Assembly (NCBI GenBank): GCA_014218215.1
Contig: CP043652.1
Coordinates: forward strand, 1,674,001 to 1,738,000
DNA: 64,000 bases
DNA from: Geodermatophilaceae bacterium NBWT11
GTDB lineage: Bacteria > Actinomycetota > Actinomycetes > Mycobacteriales > Geodermatophilaceae
Direction of reading: 5' to 3'
Part shown: piece after piece, positions 7,601 through 15,753 of the stretch
Position numbering within the stretch: the stretch's first letter is position 1
How the letters are laid out: each line of letters opens with the position of its first letter
Translations under genes and position numbers: made by a program
The notes under the pieces: model-generated
Seen by the model: only the letters and a program-made list of their open reading frames with translations
Database searches by the model: none
What the model was told of the DNA's origin: nothing

Positions 7601-8998
7601 ATGGGGCTGGACGGGGGGTTCGACCCCTTCCCCGACGGCGGCACCTTCGCGCTGGACTCCCCGGCCGGTACCGCCACGATGGCTGCCCTCGCTGACGAGC
7701 GGGCCACCGAGAAGGCCGCGGCTCGCGAAGCTGCTCGACAGCTGTCGCTGCAGCTCCCCGATGACGTCGCCGACGTGCTGGCGATGGCGCTGCGACTCGT
7801 CGGCGTGGGCCCGCCCGAGGGCGGGGCGGCGGTGCAGGCCCCGGCACTTCTCGCCAGGGTGCGCGGCCTGACCCAGCTGGCCAGCGTCATCGACACCGCC
7901 CGCGTCCAGGCGGTGCGGTCAGCCGAGTGCGCCCAGGCGGCCGAGTTCGACGGCCACAAGTCCATGGCGTCCTGGCAGGTCGGCCACCTCAACGTGTCGA
8001 GTGCGACCGCCGCCCGCGCCGTCCGAGCCGGCCGCACCCTCGAGCAGCTGCCGACGTGGGCGGCTGCCGCCGCCTCGGGCCGGGTCACCCCCGACCAGAC
8101 CGCGATCGTGGCCAAGGTGGCGACCCACGCGCGGCTGGCGGTTGCCGCTGAGATGGGCGCGGACGTGGGCGAGATCGAGCGCGCCCTGCTCGACACCGCC
8201 ACGGGGACCACACCCGAGGCGCTGCCCGCGGTGACGAAGCGGCTGCTGGACTGGATCGACCCCGACGGGTGCGAGCCCGACCCCACCCAGCAGCGCGAAC
8301 TGCACCTGACCCCGTCGGTCGGCGGGGGCGGCACCATCCACGGCCGCCTCGACGCGGTGGGCTTCGAGAAGGTGTCCACCGTCCTGACCGCGTTCCAACA
8401 GACGGGCCGGGTCGCCGACGACGACCGCAACCACGCCCAGCAGATGGGCGACGCCCTCGTGCAGCTGGCCGACGCGCAGCTGGCCTGCGGCGACGACGTG
8501 CCGATGATGCGCAAGCACCGCGCCCAGATCGCGGCCACCATCTCCGCCGAGGACCTTCTCGACACCGAGGTCGTGAGCGACGCCGCTCGCCTCGGATCCG
8601 GCCAGGTCGTCTCCAACACCGCAGCGCAGCAGCTGTCCTGCGACTCGATCATCACCCGGGTGCTCTTCGGCCCCGACGGGATGCCGCTCAACATCGGCCG
8701 CGCCCAACGCCTGGTCCCCGCCCACATCCGCAAGGCCGCCGAAGCCCGCGACGGAGGGTGCGTCTTCGCCGGCTGCTCAGCCCCCACCTGGTGGTGCGAC
8801 GCCCACCACGTCCTCGAGTGGATAGCCGACCACGGCGAGACATCGGTCGAGAACACCGCGTTGCTGTGCGAGAGGCACCACACAAAGGTGCACCACGGGT
8901 TCTCGATCAGATGGGATCCCGATGACCGTCGATGGCGGACCTACCGGGAGAGCGGAAACGAGATCGTCGTCGGGTCGCAGACCCGGCCGAGCCCCTAG
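7601..8998 (+). CDS. HNH endonuclease signature protein with DUF222 (13E12 repeat family)
   Basis: A 465-residue protein of the family called 13E12 repeat in mycobacteria. The long alpha-helical DUF222 region covers roughly residues 40-330. The C-terminal HNH nuclease motif is intact: CVFAGCSAPTWWCDAHHV, then NTALLCERHHTKVHH. The start at 7601 has GGGAGGTG directly upstream; an upstream in-frame GTG is less well placed. In actinobacteria these genes are numerous, often at variable loci, and in M. tuberculosis REP13E12 copies are prophage insertion sites and some are SOS-induced. The molecular function is still unclear, with DNA cleavage expected from the HNH motif. A LexA-like box lies in its promoter, and the accessory region begins just after it. 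Confidence 0.93.
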   Translation: MGLDGGFDPFPDGGTFALDSPAGTATMAALADERATEKAAAREAARQLSLQLPDDVADVLAMALRLVGVGPPEGGAAVQAPALLARVRGLTQLASVIDTARVQAVRSAECAQAAEFDGHKSMASWQVGHLNVSSATAARAVRAGRTLEQLPTWAAAAASGRVTPDQTAIVAKVATHARLAVAAEMGADVGEIERALLDTATGTTPEALPAVTKRLLDWIDPDGCEPDPTQQRELHLTPSVGGGGTIHGRLDAVGFEKVSTVLTAFQQTGRVADDDRNHAQQMGDALVQLADAQLACGDDVPMMRKHRAQIAATISAEDLLDTEVVSDAARLGSGQVVSNTAAQQLSCDSIITRVLFGPDGMPLNIGRAQRLVPAHIRKAAEARDGGCVFAGCSAPTWWCDAHHVLEWIADHGETSVENTALLCERHHTKVHHGFSIRWDPDDRRWRTYRESGNEIVVGSQTRPSP

Positions 8999-9050
8999 AC
9001 CGGAGCACAGTCCGGCCGGGCGTACCTACGCCGCCGTTGGGTGTCCGCAG

Positions 9051-9069
9051 ACGACCGTCCATCGGGACG
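9051..9069 (+). repeat. cassette-boundary-like repeat, copy 1
   Basis: ACGACCGTCCATCGGGACG, 52 nt after the HNH gene stop. It is one of five same-strand copies found only between 9.0 and 12.6 kb; consensus ACGACCGTYYANCGGGACG. Confidence 0.6.
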
Positions 9070-9105
9070 GCTGAGGCGAGAACAACGTCCCATAGGTTGA
9101 TCAAC

Positions 9106-9579
9106 ATGACGGTGGACCGATCGCTCGAGGAGATCACCCCGGACAACATCGGTGACGCGCTGAGCATCGAGGTGCGGGAAGACCAGAAGCCAGCGGTCTC
9201 GCCGGTCGCGAACTCCCTGGCGGAGGCCTACGCGTTCGGAGAGCGCGCCTGGCCCCGGCTGATCCGGTGCGACGGGAACGCGGTCGGTTTCCTCATGGCG
9301 TTCTTGGACTTCGACTTCAACTACGCCCGGGAAATGGCGGAGCCCGACCTCCGCTCCGGGCTGTGGCGGCTCAACATCGCCGCGGCACACCAAGGGCGAG
9401 GCCATGGCCGGTACGCCGTGGCCGCCGTTGCCGCGGAGCTCCGCCGCCGAGGCACTCCGCGCCTCACGACGACCTGGCACGTCGGGGACGCCAGCCCTGA
9501 GCTCTTCTACCTGGGGCTGGGGTTCTCGCCCACTGGAGAGATGAGCGGAGGTGAGCGCGTGGGTGAGCTCGAGCTCTGA
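9106..9579 (+). CDS. GNAT family N-acetyltransferase
   Basis: A 157-residue single-domain GNAT protein. The central strand RLIRCDGNAVGFLMAFLDFDF is followed by the acetyl-CoA pyrophosphate-binding motif HQGRGHGRYA and helix, and a late GDASPELFYLGLGFSPTGE segment typical of the family fold, similar to acetyltransferases acting on small amines or antibiotics. There is no convincing ribosome-binding site before the ATG at 9106, but TAGGTT (9093-9098) lies 7 nt upstream, as expected for a -10 element of a leaderless transcript. It is the first of several small unrelated genes bounded by the ~19-nt repeat. Substrate unknown. Confidence 0.85.
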   Translation: MTVDRSLEEITPDNIGDALSIEVREDQKPAVSPVANSLAEAYAFGERAWPRLIRCDGNAVGFLMAFLDFDFNYAREMAEPDLRSGLWRLNIAAAHQGRGHGRYAVAAVAAELRRRGTPRLTTTWHVGDASPELFYLGLGFSPTGEMSGGERVGELEL

Positions 9580-9660
9580 GCCCGAGCAGTTGGTCTCGGC
9601 AGACGAGTGCGCGTCGTGCGACCAGGGGTACCGGGCGCCCACCTGCTGAATTGACTGGTC

Positions 9661-9678
9661 ACGACCGTCCAGCGGACG
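9661..9678 (+). repeat. cassette-boundary-like repeat, copy 2
   Basis: ACGACCGTCCAGCGGACG, about 80 nt after the GNAT stop. Homology with copy 3 extends upstream for a further 20 nt (9641-9660 against 10402-10421), including ACCTGCTGAA, so the pair share about 38 nt with only a few mismatches. Confidence 0.6.
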
Positions 9679-9728
9679 GGGGCGGAAAGGCGGTCTCACC
9701 GACGTCGAATGCGAATGATGCTGTCCCC

Positions 9729-10415
9729 ATGGAGCCGCAGGGACCTACGTACGAACAAGACCCGGCGGCAGCAGACTGGGTTCAGCCGCGGCTCACCGGG
9801 CCCTGGGGAACCGTCACCGGCACAGTCCCCAGCGGTTACCCCTCCTACGTCAGGCTTCTGCACCCCGCCAGCTCAGCGACCTGGTCAGACGTCGCCCTTG
9901 AGCTCGGCACACTCATACACCCCACGGTCCAGTGGCACCGGTTGTCCGGCGCATCCGACCCTCTCGACTCCAACACCTCCCGTCGGCCAGATCTGGCCCC
10001 AGCTCACGGCCACCTCGTCGCTGCAGCCCTCACACCGCTCACTCGACTGCTGGCCGAGCACACCAGTACCCCGCGCGACTGCTGGTTCTGCACGTGGACC
10101 GGTTACAGCTGGAGCAGTCCCACCGGCCGCTACGTGGTCCACCCCGGCCGTGAATACGTCCTGGGCCGAGGACCCATCACAGCGGCACTGGGCAACGGAG
10201 AACACCTGACCCCGGACTGGTTCCAACCCCAGTCGCCGAACCTGTGGTGGCCCGAGGACCGCGCCTGGTTCGTCGGCACCGAGATCGACTTCGACTCCAC
10301 CCTCATTGCCTGCACCACCGACCTCGCCGCAGCCCTCCTCGAGGGACCCGACCTCGAGACACTCCCGGTCAAGTCAGAGGACTCGCTGCGATACGACGCC
10401 GACCTGCTGAACTGA
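9729..10415 (+). CDS. conserved hypothetical protein (actinobacterial)
   Basis: A 228-residue protein I cannot assign to a functional family, though the pattern DWVQPRLTGPWGTVTGTVPSGYPSYVRLLHPA near the N-terminus looks like a hypothetical family seen in streptomycetes and relatives. It is Trp-rich, with a CWFCTWTGY segment, a GREYVLGRGP strand and a C-terminal NLWWPEDRAWFVGTEIDFDSTLI block, consistent with a soluble globular protein; no signal peptide or membrane helix. The ATG at 9729 is the first giving the conserved N-terminus. The stop is 6 nt before repeat copy 3. Base composition is lower in GC than the flanking metabolic genes. Confidence 0.75.
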   Translation: MEPQGPTYEQDPAAADWVQPRLTGPWGTVTGTVPSGYPSYVRLLHPASSATWSDVALELGTLIHPTVQWHRLSGASDPLDSNTSRRPDLAPAHGHLVAAALTPLTRLLAEHTSTPRDCWFCTWTGYSWSSPTGRYVVHPGREYVLGRGPITAALGNGEHLTPDWFQPQSPNLWWPEDRAWFVGTEIDFDSTLIACTTDLAAALLEGPDLETLPVKSEDSLRYDADLLN

Positions 10416-10421
10416 CCGGTC

Positions 10422-10439
10422 ACGACCGTCTACCGGACG
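10422..10439 (+). repeat. cassette-boundary-like repeat, copy 3
   Basis: ACGACCGTCTACCGGACG, 7 nt after the stop at 10413-10415; extended homology to copy 2 upstream overlaps the last codons of the preceding gene. Confidence 0.6.
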
Positions 10440-10522
10440 TCCCGCTCTCTGCGTCCCCGCTTTCGTGACAGGGTCGTCGTGCGGGTTGCTGTCCGGGACG
10501 GGGAACGGTCGGAGGAGGTTCC

Positions 10523-11433
10523 ATGGCGTCTGCGGCTGACCTTCGTCGTCGGTGGCTGGAACCTGGAGCGCCGGCGCTCGGCCGAGCGGTGGGGCGTTGG
10601 CTGACCGGGCGCGGCGAGCGGCCGGACGGGTTGGCCGACGTCTCCGGACGTACCGACCTGCGTGGTCTGTCACTGTCGGTGCTGCCCACCACGGTGGGTG
10701 ACAGCGAAGCAGCTGGGGCACCCGTGACCTGGGAGTCCCTGGACCTGCGTGGCGCCGACGTCGCCGAGCTCCGCTTGTTCGACGCCCGCATGCAGGACTG
10801 CCTGTTCGACCGGGCCAACTGCGCGGGATGGCGGGTGTGGGTCACCCGGGTCGAGGACTGCTCCTTCGTCCGCGCCGACCTGCGGAGCAGGGGGCTGGGC
10901 GGAGGCGGGCCCTGGAGGGGACGCACCACCACCTGGCGGCGGGTCGACTTCAGTCGCGCACGACTGGCGGAGTCACACTTCGTCGGCTGCGCACTGCACT
11001 CGTCCACCTTCGACACCCCTGGACCCCGACTGGTGATCGAGGACTGCGCCGTCACCGACCTCGTCGTCCGCGGGGAAGCCCGCACGATGATCGTCACCGG
11101 AGTAGTGGACCAAGCACATCCGCCCGGGTCGCGGTCGTTCACCGCGGATCTCTCGGCTGCCACGTTCCGGGACACCCACGTCATCGGCTACCCCTGGACG
11201 GGGTCACCCCGCCCCGACAGGACGACGTCCGCCTCATCCGCGATCTACCGGCGGCCCTGCCGGGCCTGCTCACAGCCCTGAGGACCCAGGACGACGACGG
11301 TCGCCTCCTCGCAGCGGTCTGGGAGAGGTGGCTCAGGCATCCGGGCCGACCCGGCACCGACCTCCTGCTGGACCTGGATGGTGATCCCCGCACCGCGGCC
11401 GCCGTGGACGCAGCCATCGCGTCCGGACGATGA
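10523..11433 (+). pseudogene. frameshifted pentapeptide-repeat-like protein
   Basis: A frame opening at ATG 10523 (GGAGG 6 nt upstream) encodes a protein with pentapeptide-like spacing, for example ESLDLRGADVAELRLFDARM, CLFDRANCAGW and CSFVRADL. At about 11191-11194 the reading leaves this frame: it would run on with unlikely sequence to 11281, while the next frame carries a sensible tail (LDGVTPPRQDDVRLIRDLPAALPG to a stop at 11433). Insertion of one C into the CCCC run at 11191-11194 would join both halves into about 303 residues. This is either a real inactivating deletion or an assembly error in a homopolymer. Pentapeptide proteins form right-handed beta-helices; some protect gyrase, but most have unknown roles. 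The stop overlaps repeat copy 4. Confidence 0.7.
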
Positions 11434-11448
11434 CCGTCTACTGGGACG
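11430..11448 (+). repeat. cassette-boundary-like repeat, copy 4
   Basis: ATGACCGTCTACTGGGACG. It overlaps the stop of the pentapeptide-like frame (11431-11433) and contains the reverse-strand stop (11438-11440) of the kinase-like gene, so it sits exactly between two convergent genes. Confidence 0.6.
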
Positions 11449-11998
11449 CAGACGCTCCAGAGAGGATCAGGTCCGCATGGATCTCGGGACGCTCCCGTGC
11501 CATGTAGGCGTCCTCGTGAGCCATGTCTACAGCCCATTGCTCCCGGGACGCTTCGCCGTCCCGCGCGATGCCCCTGGCCAGACGTTCGGCGCGGGGCGTG
11601 TCGATCCAGATCGAGTAGGCCAGGAACGGTCGAAAAACCAGTCGAGAGGCCGAGACGCCCTCCAGGATCACTACCGGGACTGGCTTAATCTCGACGCGCC
11701 CATCAAGGCGCCCGCCCGCCCAGTCGTAGGGCCTGAAGGCGACGGGCTTCCCCTCGCGCAGTGGAGACAGGACCTCCTCGATGACCCGTGGCCACCAGTC
11801 CAAGGGAGACGCCGGTGTCGCGAAGTGGTCGGTGTGCACCACGGGAGCCCCACCGAGCGCCTCGGCCAACAGCGCGGCCAGGGTTGTCTTGCCAGACCCA
11901 CCAGGGCCATCAATCGCCACCACCGACACCGGCGATCTGGGGGTGCGTTCGAGCACATCGCGCACCTGCTCGACCACCGCGGACACGTCAAAGCTCAC
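11438..11998 (-). CDS. uridine kinase-like P-loop protein
   Basis: A 186-residue P-loop protein. Walker A is AIDGPGGSGKTTLA near residue 30; HTDHFATP, WWPRVIEEVL and VVILEGVSASR follow the pattern of uridine kinase / phosphoribulokinase-like enzymes, with a lid region rich in arginine (TPRAERLARGIARDG). It lacks the full length of Udk (about 210 residues) but all core motifs are present. Several consecutive GTG codons could serve as start; 11998 is chosen as giving the shortest leader before the conserved helix, with modest certainty. It converges on the pentapeptide-like gene and is divergent from the DUF6924 gene. The phosphate acceptor is unknown. Confidence 0.8.
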   Translation of the reverse strand: MSFDVSAVVEQVRDVLERTPRSPVSVVAIDGPGGSGKTTLAALLAEALGGAPVVHTDHFATPASPLDWWPRVIEEVLSPLREGKPVAFRPYDWAGGRLDGRVEIKPVPVVILEGVSASRLVFRPFLAYSIWIDTPRAERLARGIARDGEASREQWAVDMAHEDAYMARERPEIHADLILSGASASQ

Positions 11999-12107
11999 CA
12001 CCTCAGTCTGCCGAGCAACGGCCGCGCCGTGACCCTCGCCAGCACTCCTGGGGCAAATGTCCCCAAGCCCGACCGCAAACCACCGACTAACGGAACTCAT
12101 CCCGGTC

Positions 12108-12563
12108 ATGACGGAGCAACTAGACCACCTGAGTCTGGTCCGTGAAGCTGGGGCGGTGACTGCCGCAGCTCGCAACGCCCCACCTGCCCTCGTGCGAACC
12201 GCGTTCAGCACGCAAAAGGCGTGGGATGCCGTGCAACAAGCTTTTTGCACACCATCCCCGGACGGCTTCCTCCCCTACGTCGAGTACGTGGACGACCCCG
12301 CTTATGACCAGATGTCACCGTCTGAGGTCCTTACCCATCTCCCTGGGAGCGAACGGTCCGTGGTCTTCCTCGCAGATGCCGTCACGGAGACGAGCCCCGA
12401 ACTTCTCGTGCTCGCTCTGCGCCCAGGCACACAGCCTGTGGCCTCCTTCCGCCTGCCTCCGGCTCAAGCGTGGTCCGTCGAGAACAACTTGACCCTCGCC
12501 AACATGGACTGGGATGACTTCACTGGTGCCGTAGATGCAGAAAACGTCTACCGAGGCTTCTGA
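12108..12563 (+). CDS. DUF6924-like protein
   Basis: A 151-residue cytoplasmic protein with no transmembrane segments. The segments LVRTAFSTQKAWDAVQQAF, YVEYVDDPAYDQMSP, VVFLADAVTETSPELLVLAL and WSVENNLTLANMDWDDFTGAV match what I recall of the DUF6924 family, whose members often sit in variable genomic regions; the function is unknown. No good ribosome-binding site precedes the ATG. The stop is 6 nt before repeat copy 5, the same arrangement as for the gene at 9729. The assignment rests on recalled family pattern, not on a search. Confidence 0.7.
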   Translation: MTEQLDHLSLVREAGAVTAAARNAPPALVRTAFSTQKAWDAVQQAFCTPSPDGFLPYVEYVDDPAYDQMSPSEVLTHLPGSERSVVFLADAVTETSPELLVLALRPGTQPVASFRLPPAQAWSVENNLTLANMDWDDFTGAVDAENVYRGF

Positions 12564-12569
12564 CCGTTC

Positions 12570-12588
12570 ACCACCGTTTAGCGGGACG
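12570..12588 (+). repeat. cassette-boundary-like repeat, copy 5
   Basis: ACCACCGTTTAGCGGGACG, 6 nt after the stop at 12561-12563. The core GTTTAGC is the most divergent of the five; the flanking ACC and GCGGGACG positions are kept. Confidence 0.55.
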
Positions 12589-12632
12589 TGGCCCCGTCTG
12601 GCTGCCAGTCAGTACGAGGTCATGAACCACAA

Positions 12633-12652
12633 AGGTCCGTCTTCGCGGACCT
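12633..12652. terminator. short hairpin in gene-poor gap
   Basis: AGGTCCG and CGGACCT form a 7-bp stem, extendable by one G-T pair, around a short CTTC loop. There is no U-tract. It lies between the DUF6924 gene and the remnant frame at 12665-12796, and could end transcription from either side. Confidence 0.4.
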
Positions 12653-12664
12653 CCGAATGAACCA

Positions 12665-12796
12665 CTAGGCCCCGATCTCCATGGGGTCGAGCTTGAGCTC
12701 TTCGATTGGCTCCGCCATCCGGCGCAGGAGGTGTGGCAGATCGTCCAGCGCGTTGGCGAGGCTCAGATGGCGGGTAGGCCAGCTAGGGCGAGCCAC
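12665..12796 (-). pseudogene. possible gene remnant (43 codons)
   Basis: A short minus-strand frame starting GTG at 12796 encodes a peptide with LANALDDLPHLLRRMAEPIE, which has the amphipathic-helix look of a protein C-terminus rather than random sequence; upstream the frame stays open for only a few more codons. There is no ribosome-binding site. It could be the 3' remnant of a gene truncated when the SIR2 gene arrived, or a chance frame. I recognise no family. Confidence 0.25.
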
Positions 12797-12838
12797 CCAA
12801 CGAGTGTCGATGACGACCGCCCCTCACACGAGACTCGT

Positions 12839-15319
12839 TCAGACCGGGTCGCCGTCGGCGTCGGCAAGCGCCGGGATGTCATCGTCGTGATCGACTGACT
12901 CCGGGTTGGCAACAGCAGTGGCAGCCAACCTCCTCAACTTCGTTTCAAGCGACCGTCGCTCGGACGCGAAGTCCGGGTCCGCAATTTGCGCCTCAGCGGA
13001 GGCCATTAGAGCGATGGCATCTTCCAAGACCTTTAGCGACCCCGAAAGCCGATAAAGCACCTCGCCGACTTGCCCCATAACTCGGTAGTTGTACCGATCT
13101 TTCGGAGAACGTGCTACGCAGGAACGTATCAGGCGCTCGGCCTCTAGCACCATAGCCAGGCGGTCTTCTGGCATTAGGGATGATTTCTGCTCAGCTCTTG
13201 CGATTGCGAGTAAAGCCCGGTACCGCTCGATGATCTGATCCTGCCCTAGATCGCGCCGGCTCACCTGAATTGCACGATCAGCGTCATCCAGGCTTCCCTG
13301 GTCAATCAGCAGGCGAACCAGGCGGCGACGGGGTATGCGCTCACCTGGCACCTTCGCGATCAGCTTCTCCAGGAGTTGGACGCGTTCGTCGACATCGATC
13401 AGCCGATTGATTCCCATATCATGGGAAGCGATGGAGCGAGCCGTTTCCATCTCTAGATGGATCGTTGGATTGAGCCCATCGATCAGGCGAGTAAGTAGGC
13501 CCAGCAGCTCAACCTGGTCGGCGTATTTGTAGGTCGCGATTACCTGAGCGATCACGTCATGACGGGTGACCCACCCGTACAACCCCATACGCACATCTAC
13601 GTCGTACTCGTCAACGACTTCCTCCATCTGACCAAGCAGGGTCTGAACACCCCCCGCCTCAAGGCCGAGTAGCCGCATGATCAGCTGTCTGTGAACCCGA
13701 CCACCCATGGACTGCAGCACTGCAACGTGCCTATACACGGTCTGGGACGACTCATCGAGATCAGCGAACTCTTGCAAGAGAATTTCATCAAGTCTCTCGT
13801 TCGCGAAAATGTTCTTCAGACAAACGAACATGTCTGCATTACACCGGTCACGGAGCCTGCGGATTTTGTCCTTGTGCCCAAGGTGGAGAAAGTCATGATT
13901 AACGAGCTGCCTGATACTCGCGACCCTGTCAACCAGGTTGACCATTTCGCTAATATCACCGTCGGTGAGCAGCGAGATTTTTTCTATGGAACCACGGCTG
14001 TAGAAGTAGCTGGATTTCATCTTGGTCCGCCACTGTGCGGCGTTGACCGTGACCACGATCCGTAGATGGGGTCGAGCAATCGCGCCGAGGCCGTCTACGA
14101 GGCGGTTGAGCGCAGCCATGTTCTGCGCACAGTCATCGACCAGGAGGATCCCCTGCCGGTTTGCACTGCGGAGCCGAGCCTCGACCTCCAGCCATGCGTG
14201 AGCGTCTAACGGAAAGTTATTGAGATGCTCCCAACAGCTGAAACCTTGACTCAATCGGGAGTACATCAAGCGCCGGGCGAGGGAGGTTTTCCCAACGCCC
14301 GCAGCGCCTGAGAGGACTAAAAAGAAGCTCCGCACACCTGAATCCTGGGTCTGCTTAAGCCGCGTCTCCACTGCCCTGCTGATCGTCAGACCGGCCTTGA
14401 TATCCGCATAAGTTGCGGGTGAACCATTGAAGAGCCTGCCAGGATTTGGAGCAAGATTGGAAGCGTGCTTTGCGTCCATCGTTGAAGTAGCAAGTCCTGG
14501 GGGCAACGCGTCCACCTCGGCGCTTTCCGCCTTAAACGCTGGGTGCAACTTCCCCTGCTGCTTGTCGAGCTCGTGCAGGAATGCTTCGAAGCTACCGCCC
14601 GCAACCTGGATGCCCCGTTGCTCGAAGAGCTGTGCTCGGCTCTCCTCGTAGTCGTAGGCCAGTAGAAAGACGCGACCTTGTACGCCCTGAGTCCGAAGCG
14701 CCGCAACATCTTTCGCCATTGCTCGCAAGTGGTGGTCACGAAGCGACTGACCGATTATGAGCGTGTCGCCGGTGTACATATTCGTGCGCAACGCATCGAA
14801 CATGCTTTGTCGATATTCGGCGAACGAGTCATAGTCATTCTCAGTCAGCAGCATACGCGAATTGCTGCCATCCGCTGTGTCTTGGGAAACGCAGCCGTGC
14901 ATCTTGTAGAGCACAACGTCAGTATGGGAGCCCGTTCTGGACGTGTACTCGTAGTTTGACCTGACTACGCGTAAGTCTCGCCCCGCAAGCCGGTATGACT
15001 CCTCCACTAGCCGGTCGAAGTTGGTAGTGAAGATGGCACGCCAGGAAAAGGCAGGGAGCGCAAGCATGCCTTGGGTTGGCGTCAAGTTCTGAAGCCTGAT
15101 CCTGAGGGCGGAAACCAAATCTTTACGTCCGTGTCGGTTTTCATATAGACCACAGACTTCGGCGAGGTCATCGCTGCCGGACCCGGCCGGCAACCGCTCG
15201 GCCAACTGAGTTGCCAATTGAGGCCCCGATGGTGCCCCAGAGGAAATTGACGCCCCAGCGCCTAAGAATAGGGAGGTCTGCGATGGGGTGATAAGAGAGA
15301 CCAGATCCTCAAGTTTCAC
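12839..15319 (-). CDS. SIR2-domain / P-loop NTPase fusion, candidate NLR-like (STAND) anti-phage protein
   Basis: An 826-residue protein from the GTG at 15319 (GGGGGAC upstream). Residues about 15-200 are a SIR2-like NAD-binding domain: LFLGAGAS (20-24), TTNFDRLVE (98-102), MHG with H141 and LIIGQSLRD (190). A P-loop NTPase follows, with Walker A GAAGVGKTS (338-346) and Walker B ILLVDD (391-396), then a long helical C-terminus resembling TPR-type repeats. SIR2-STAND fusions such as Avs5 sense phage proteins and deplete NAD+, so abortive infection is the favoured role by family. Composition is unlike the surroundings: two sampled 60-nt stretches are 50% GC against about 73%, which points to horizontal acquisition. 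Cys and AT-ending codons are also more frequent. Confidence 0.85.
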   Translation of the reverse strand: MKLEDLVSLITPSQTSLFLGAGASISSGAPSGPQLATQLAERLPAGSGSDDLAEVCGLYENRHGRKDLVSALRIRLQNLTPTQGMLALPAFSWRAIFTTNFDRLVEESYRLAGRDLRVVRSNYEYTSRTGSHTDVVLYKMHGCVSQDTADGSNSRMLLTENDYDSFAEYRQSMFDALRTNMYTGDTLIIGQSLRDHHLRAMAKDVAALRTQGVQGRVFLLAYDYEESRAQLFEQRGIQVAGGSFEAFLHELDKQQGKLHPAFKAESAEVDALPPGLATSTMDAKHASNLAPNPGRLFNGSPATYADIKAGLTISRAVETRLKQTQDSGVRSFFLVLSGAAGVGKTSLARRLMYSRLSQGFSCWEHLNNFPLDAHAWLEVEARLRSANRQGILLVDDCAQNMAALNRLVDGLGAIARPHLRIVVTVNAAQWRTKMKSSYFYSRGSIEKISLLTDGDISEMVNLVDRVASIRQLVNHDFLHLGHKDKIRRLRDRCNADMFVCLKNIFANERLDEILLQEFADLDESSQTVYRHVAVLQSMGGRVHRQLIMRLLGLEAGGVQTLLGQMEEVVDEYDVDVRMGLYGWVTRHDVIAQVIATYKYADQVELLGLLTRLIDGLNPTIHLEMETARSIASHDMGINRLIDVDERVQLLEKLIAKVPGERIPRRRLVRLLIDQGSLDDADRAIQVSRRDLGQDQIIERYRALLAIARAEQKSSLMPEDRLAMVLEAERLIRSCVARSPKDRYNYRVMGQVGEVLYRLSGSLKVLEDAIALMASAEAQIADPDFASERRSLETKLRRLAATAVANPESVDHDDDIPALADADGDPV

Positions 15320-15519
15320 ACTGTCCCCCGCCAGGCTATTGCGATACCGACACGTCCACTTGTGGACCCTAGGGCACGTCAAGGGCTGGGCCTAAGAGGG
15401 GTGCCTTGAAGATCCACTCATCCCAGTGCTTCACGAATTCGGCAGCCGACGCTGCCACCCCTCGGCTTAATCGTCCTCCAGCGAGCTGCCTCCTGTCTGC
15501 TGCGTGAGCCGAACCGAGC

Positions 15520-15753
15520 TCAGCGCGGTGTCCGAAGACCGTAGTGGGTCAGCCCGGCGTCTGCGGTCAGCGCGATGTGTGTGGCCGCCGGACCAGAAGT
15601 GCCGGTCACCGGCACGACCGCGACGTGACCCAGACGGCTGTTGAGGGCGTTGACGCTCAGCACCACGGCGGGGTGCCGGCCGAAGTCAGGGAAGTCGACG
15701 TCCCAGACCTCCCCACGGAACGGCTCAGGAAGCGGCACCGGTGGCCTCGCCAC
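15520..15753 (-). pseudogene. MazF/PemK-like toxin, C-terminally truncated
   Basis: The 77 codons begin with the conserved MazF pattern PFRGEVWDVDFPDFGRHPAVVLS and continue through VAVVPVTGTSG, but stop after GLTHYGLRTPR, where intact family members carry about 30-40 further residues including the DESYVN-type strand and final helix. No continuation is visible in other frames downstream. The truncation point lies about 200 nt from the low-GC SIR2 gene, so insertion of that DNA probably removed the toxin 3' end. A truncated MazF is unlikely to be an active endoribonuclease. The start overlaps the antitoxin-like gene by 29 nt. Confidence 0.7.

Noticed and set aside
9051-12588. CRISPR-like array from the repeated 19-nt motif
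   Set aside because: Copies are 600-1100 nt apart with coding genes between them; there are no regular spacers and no cas genes.
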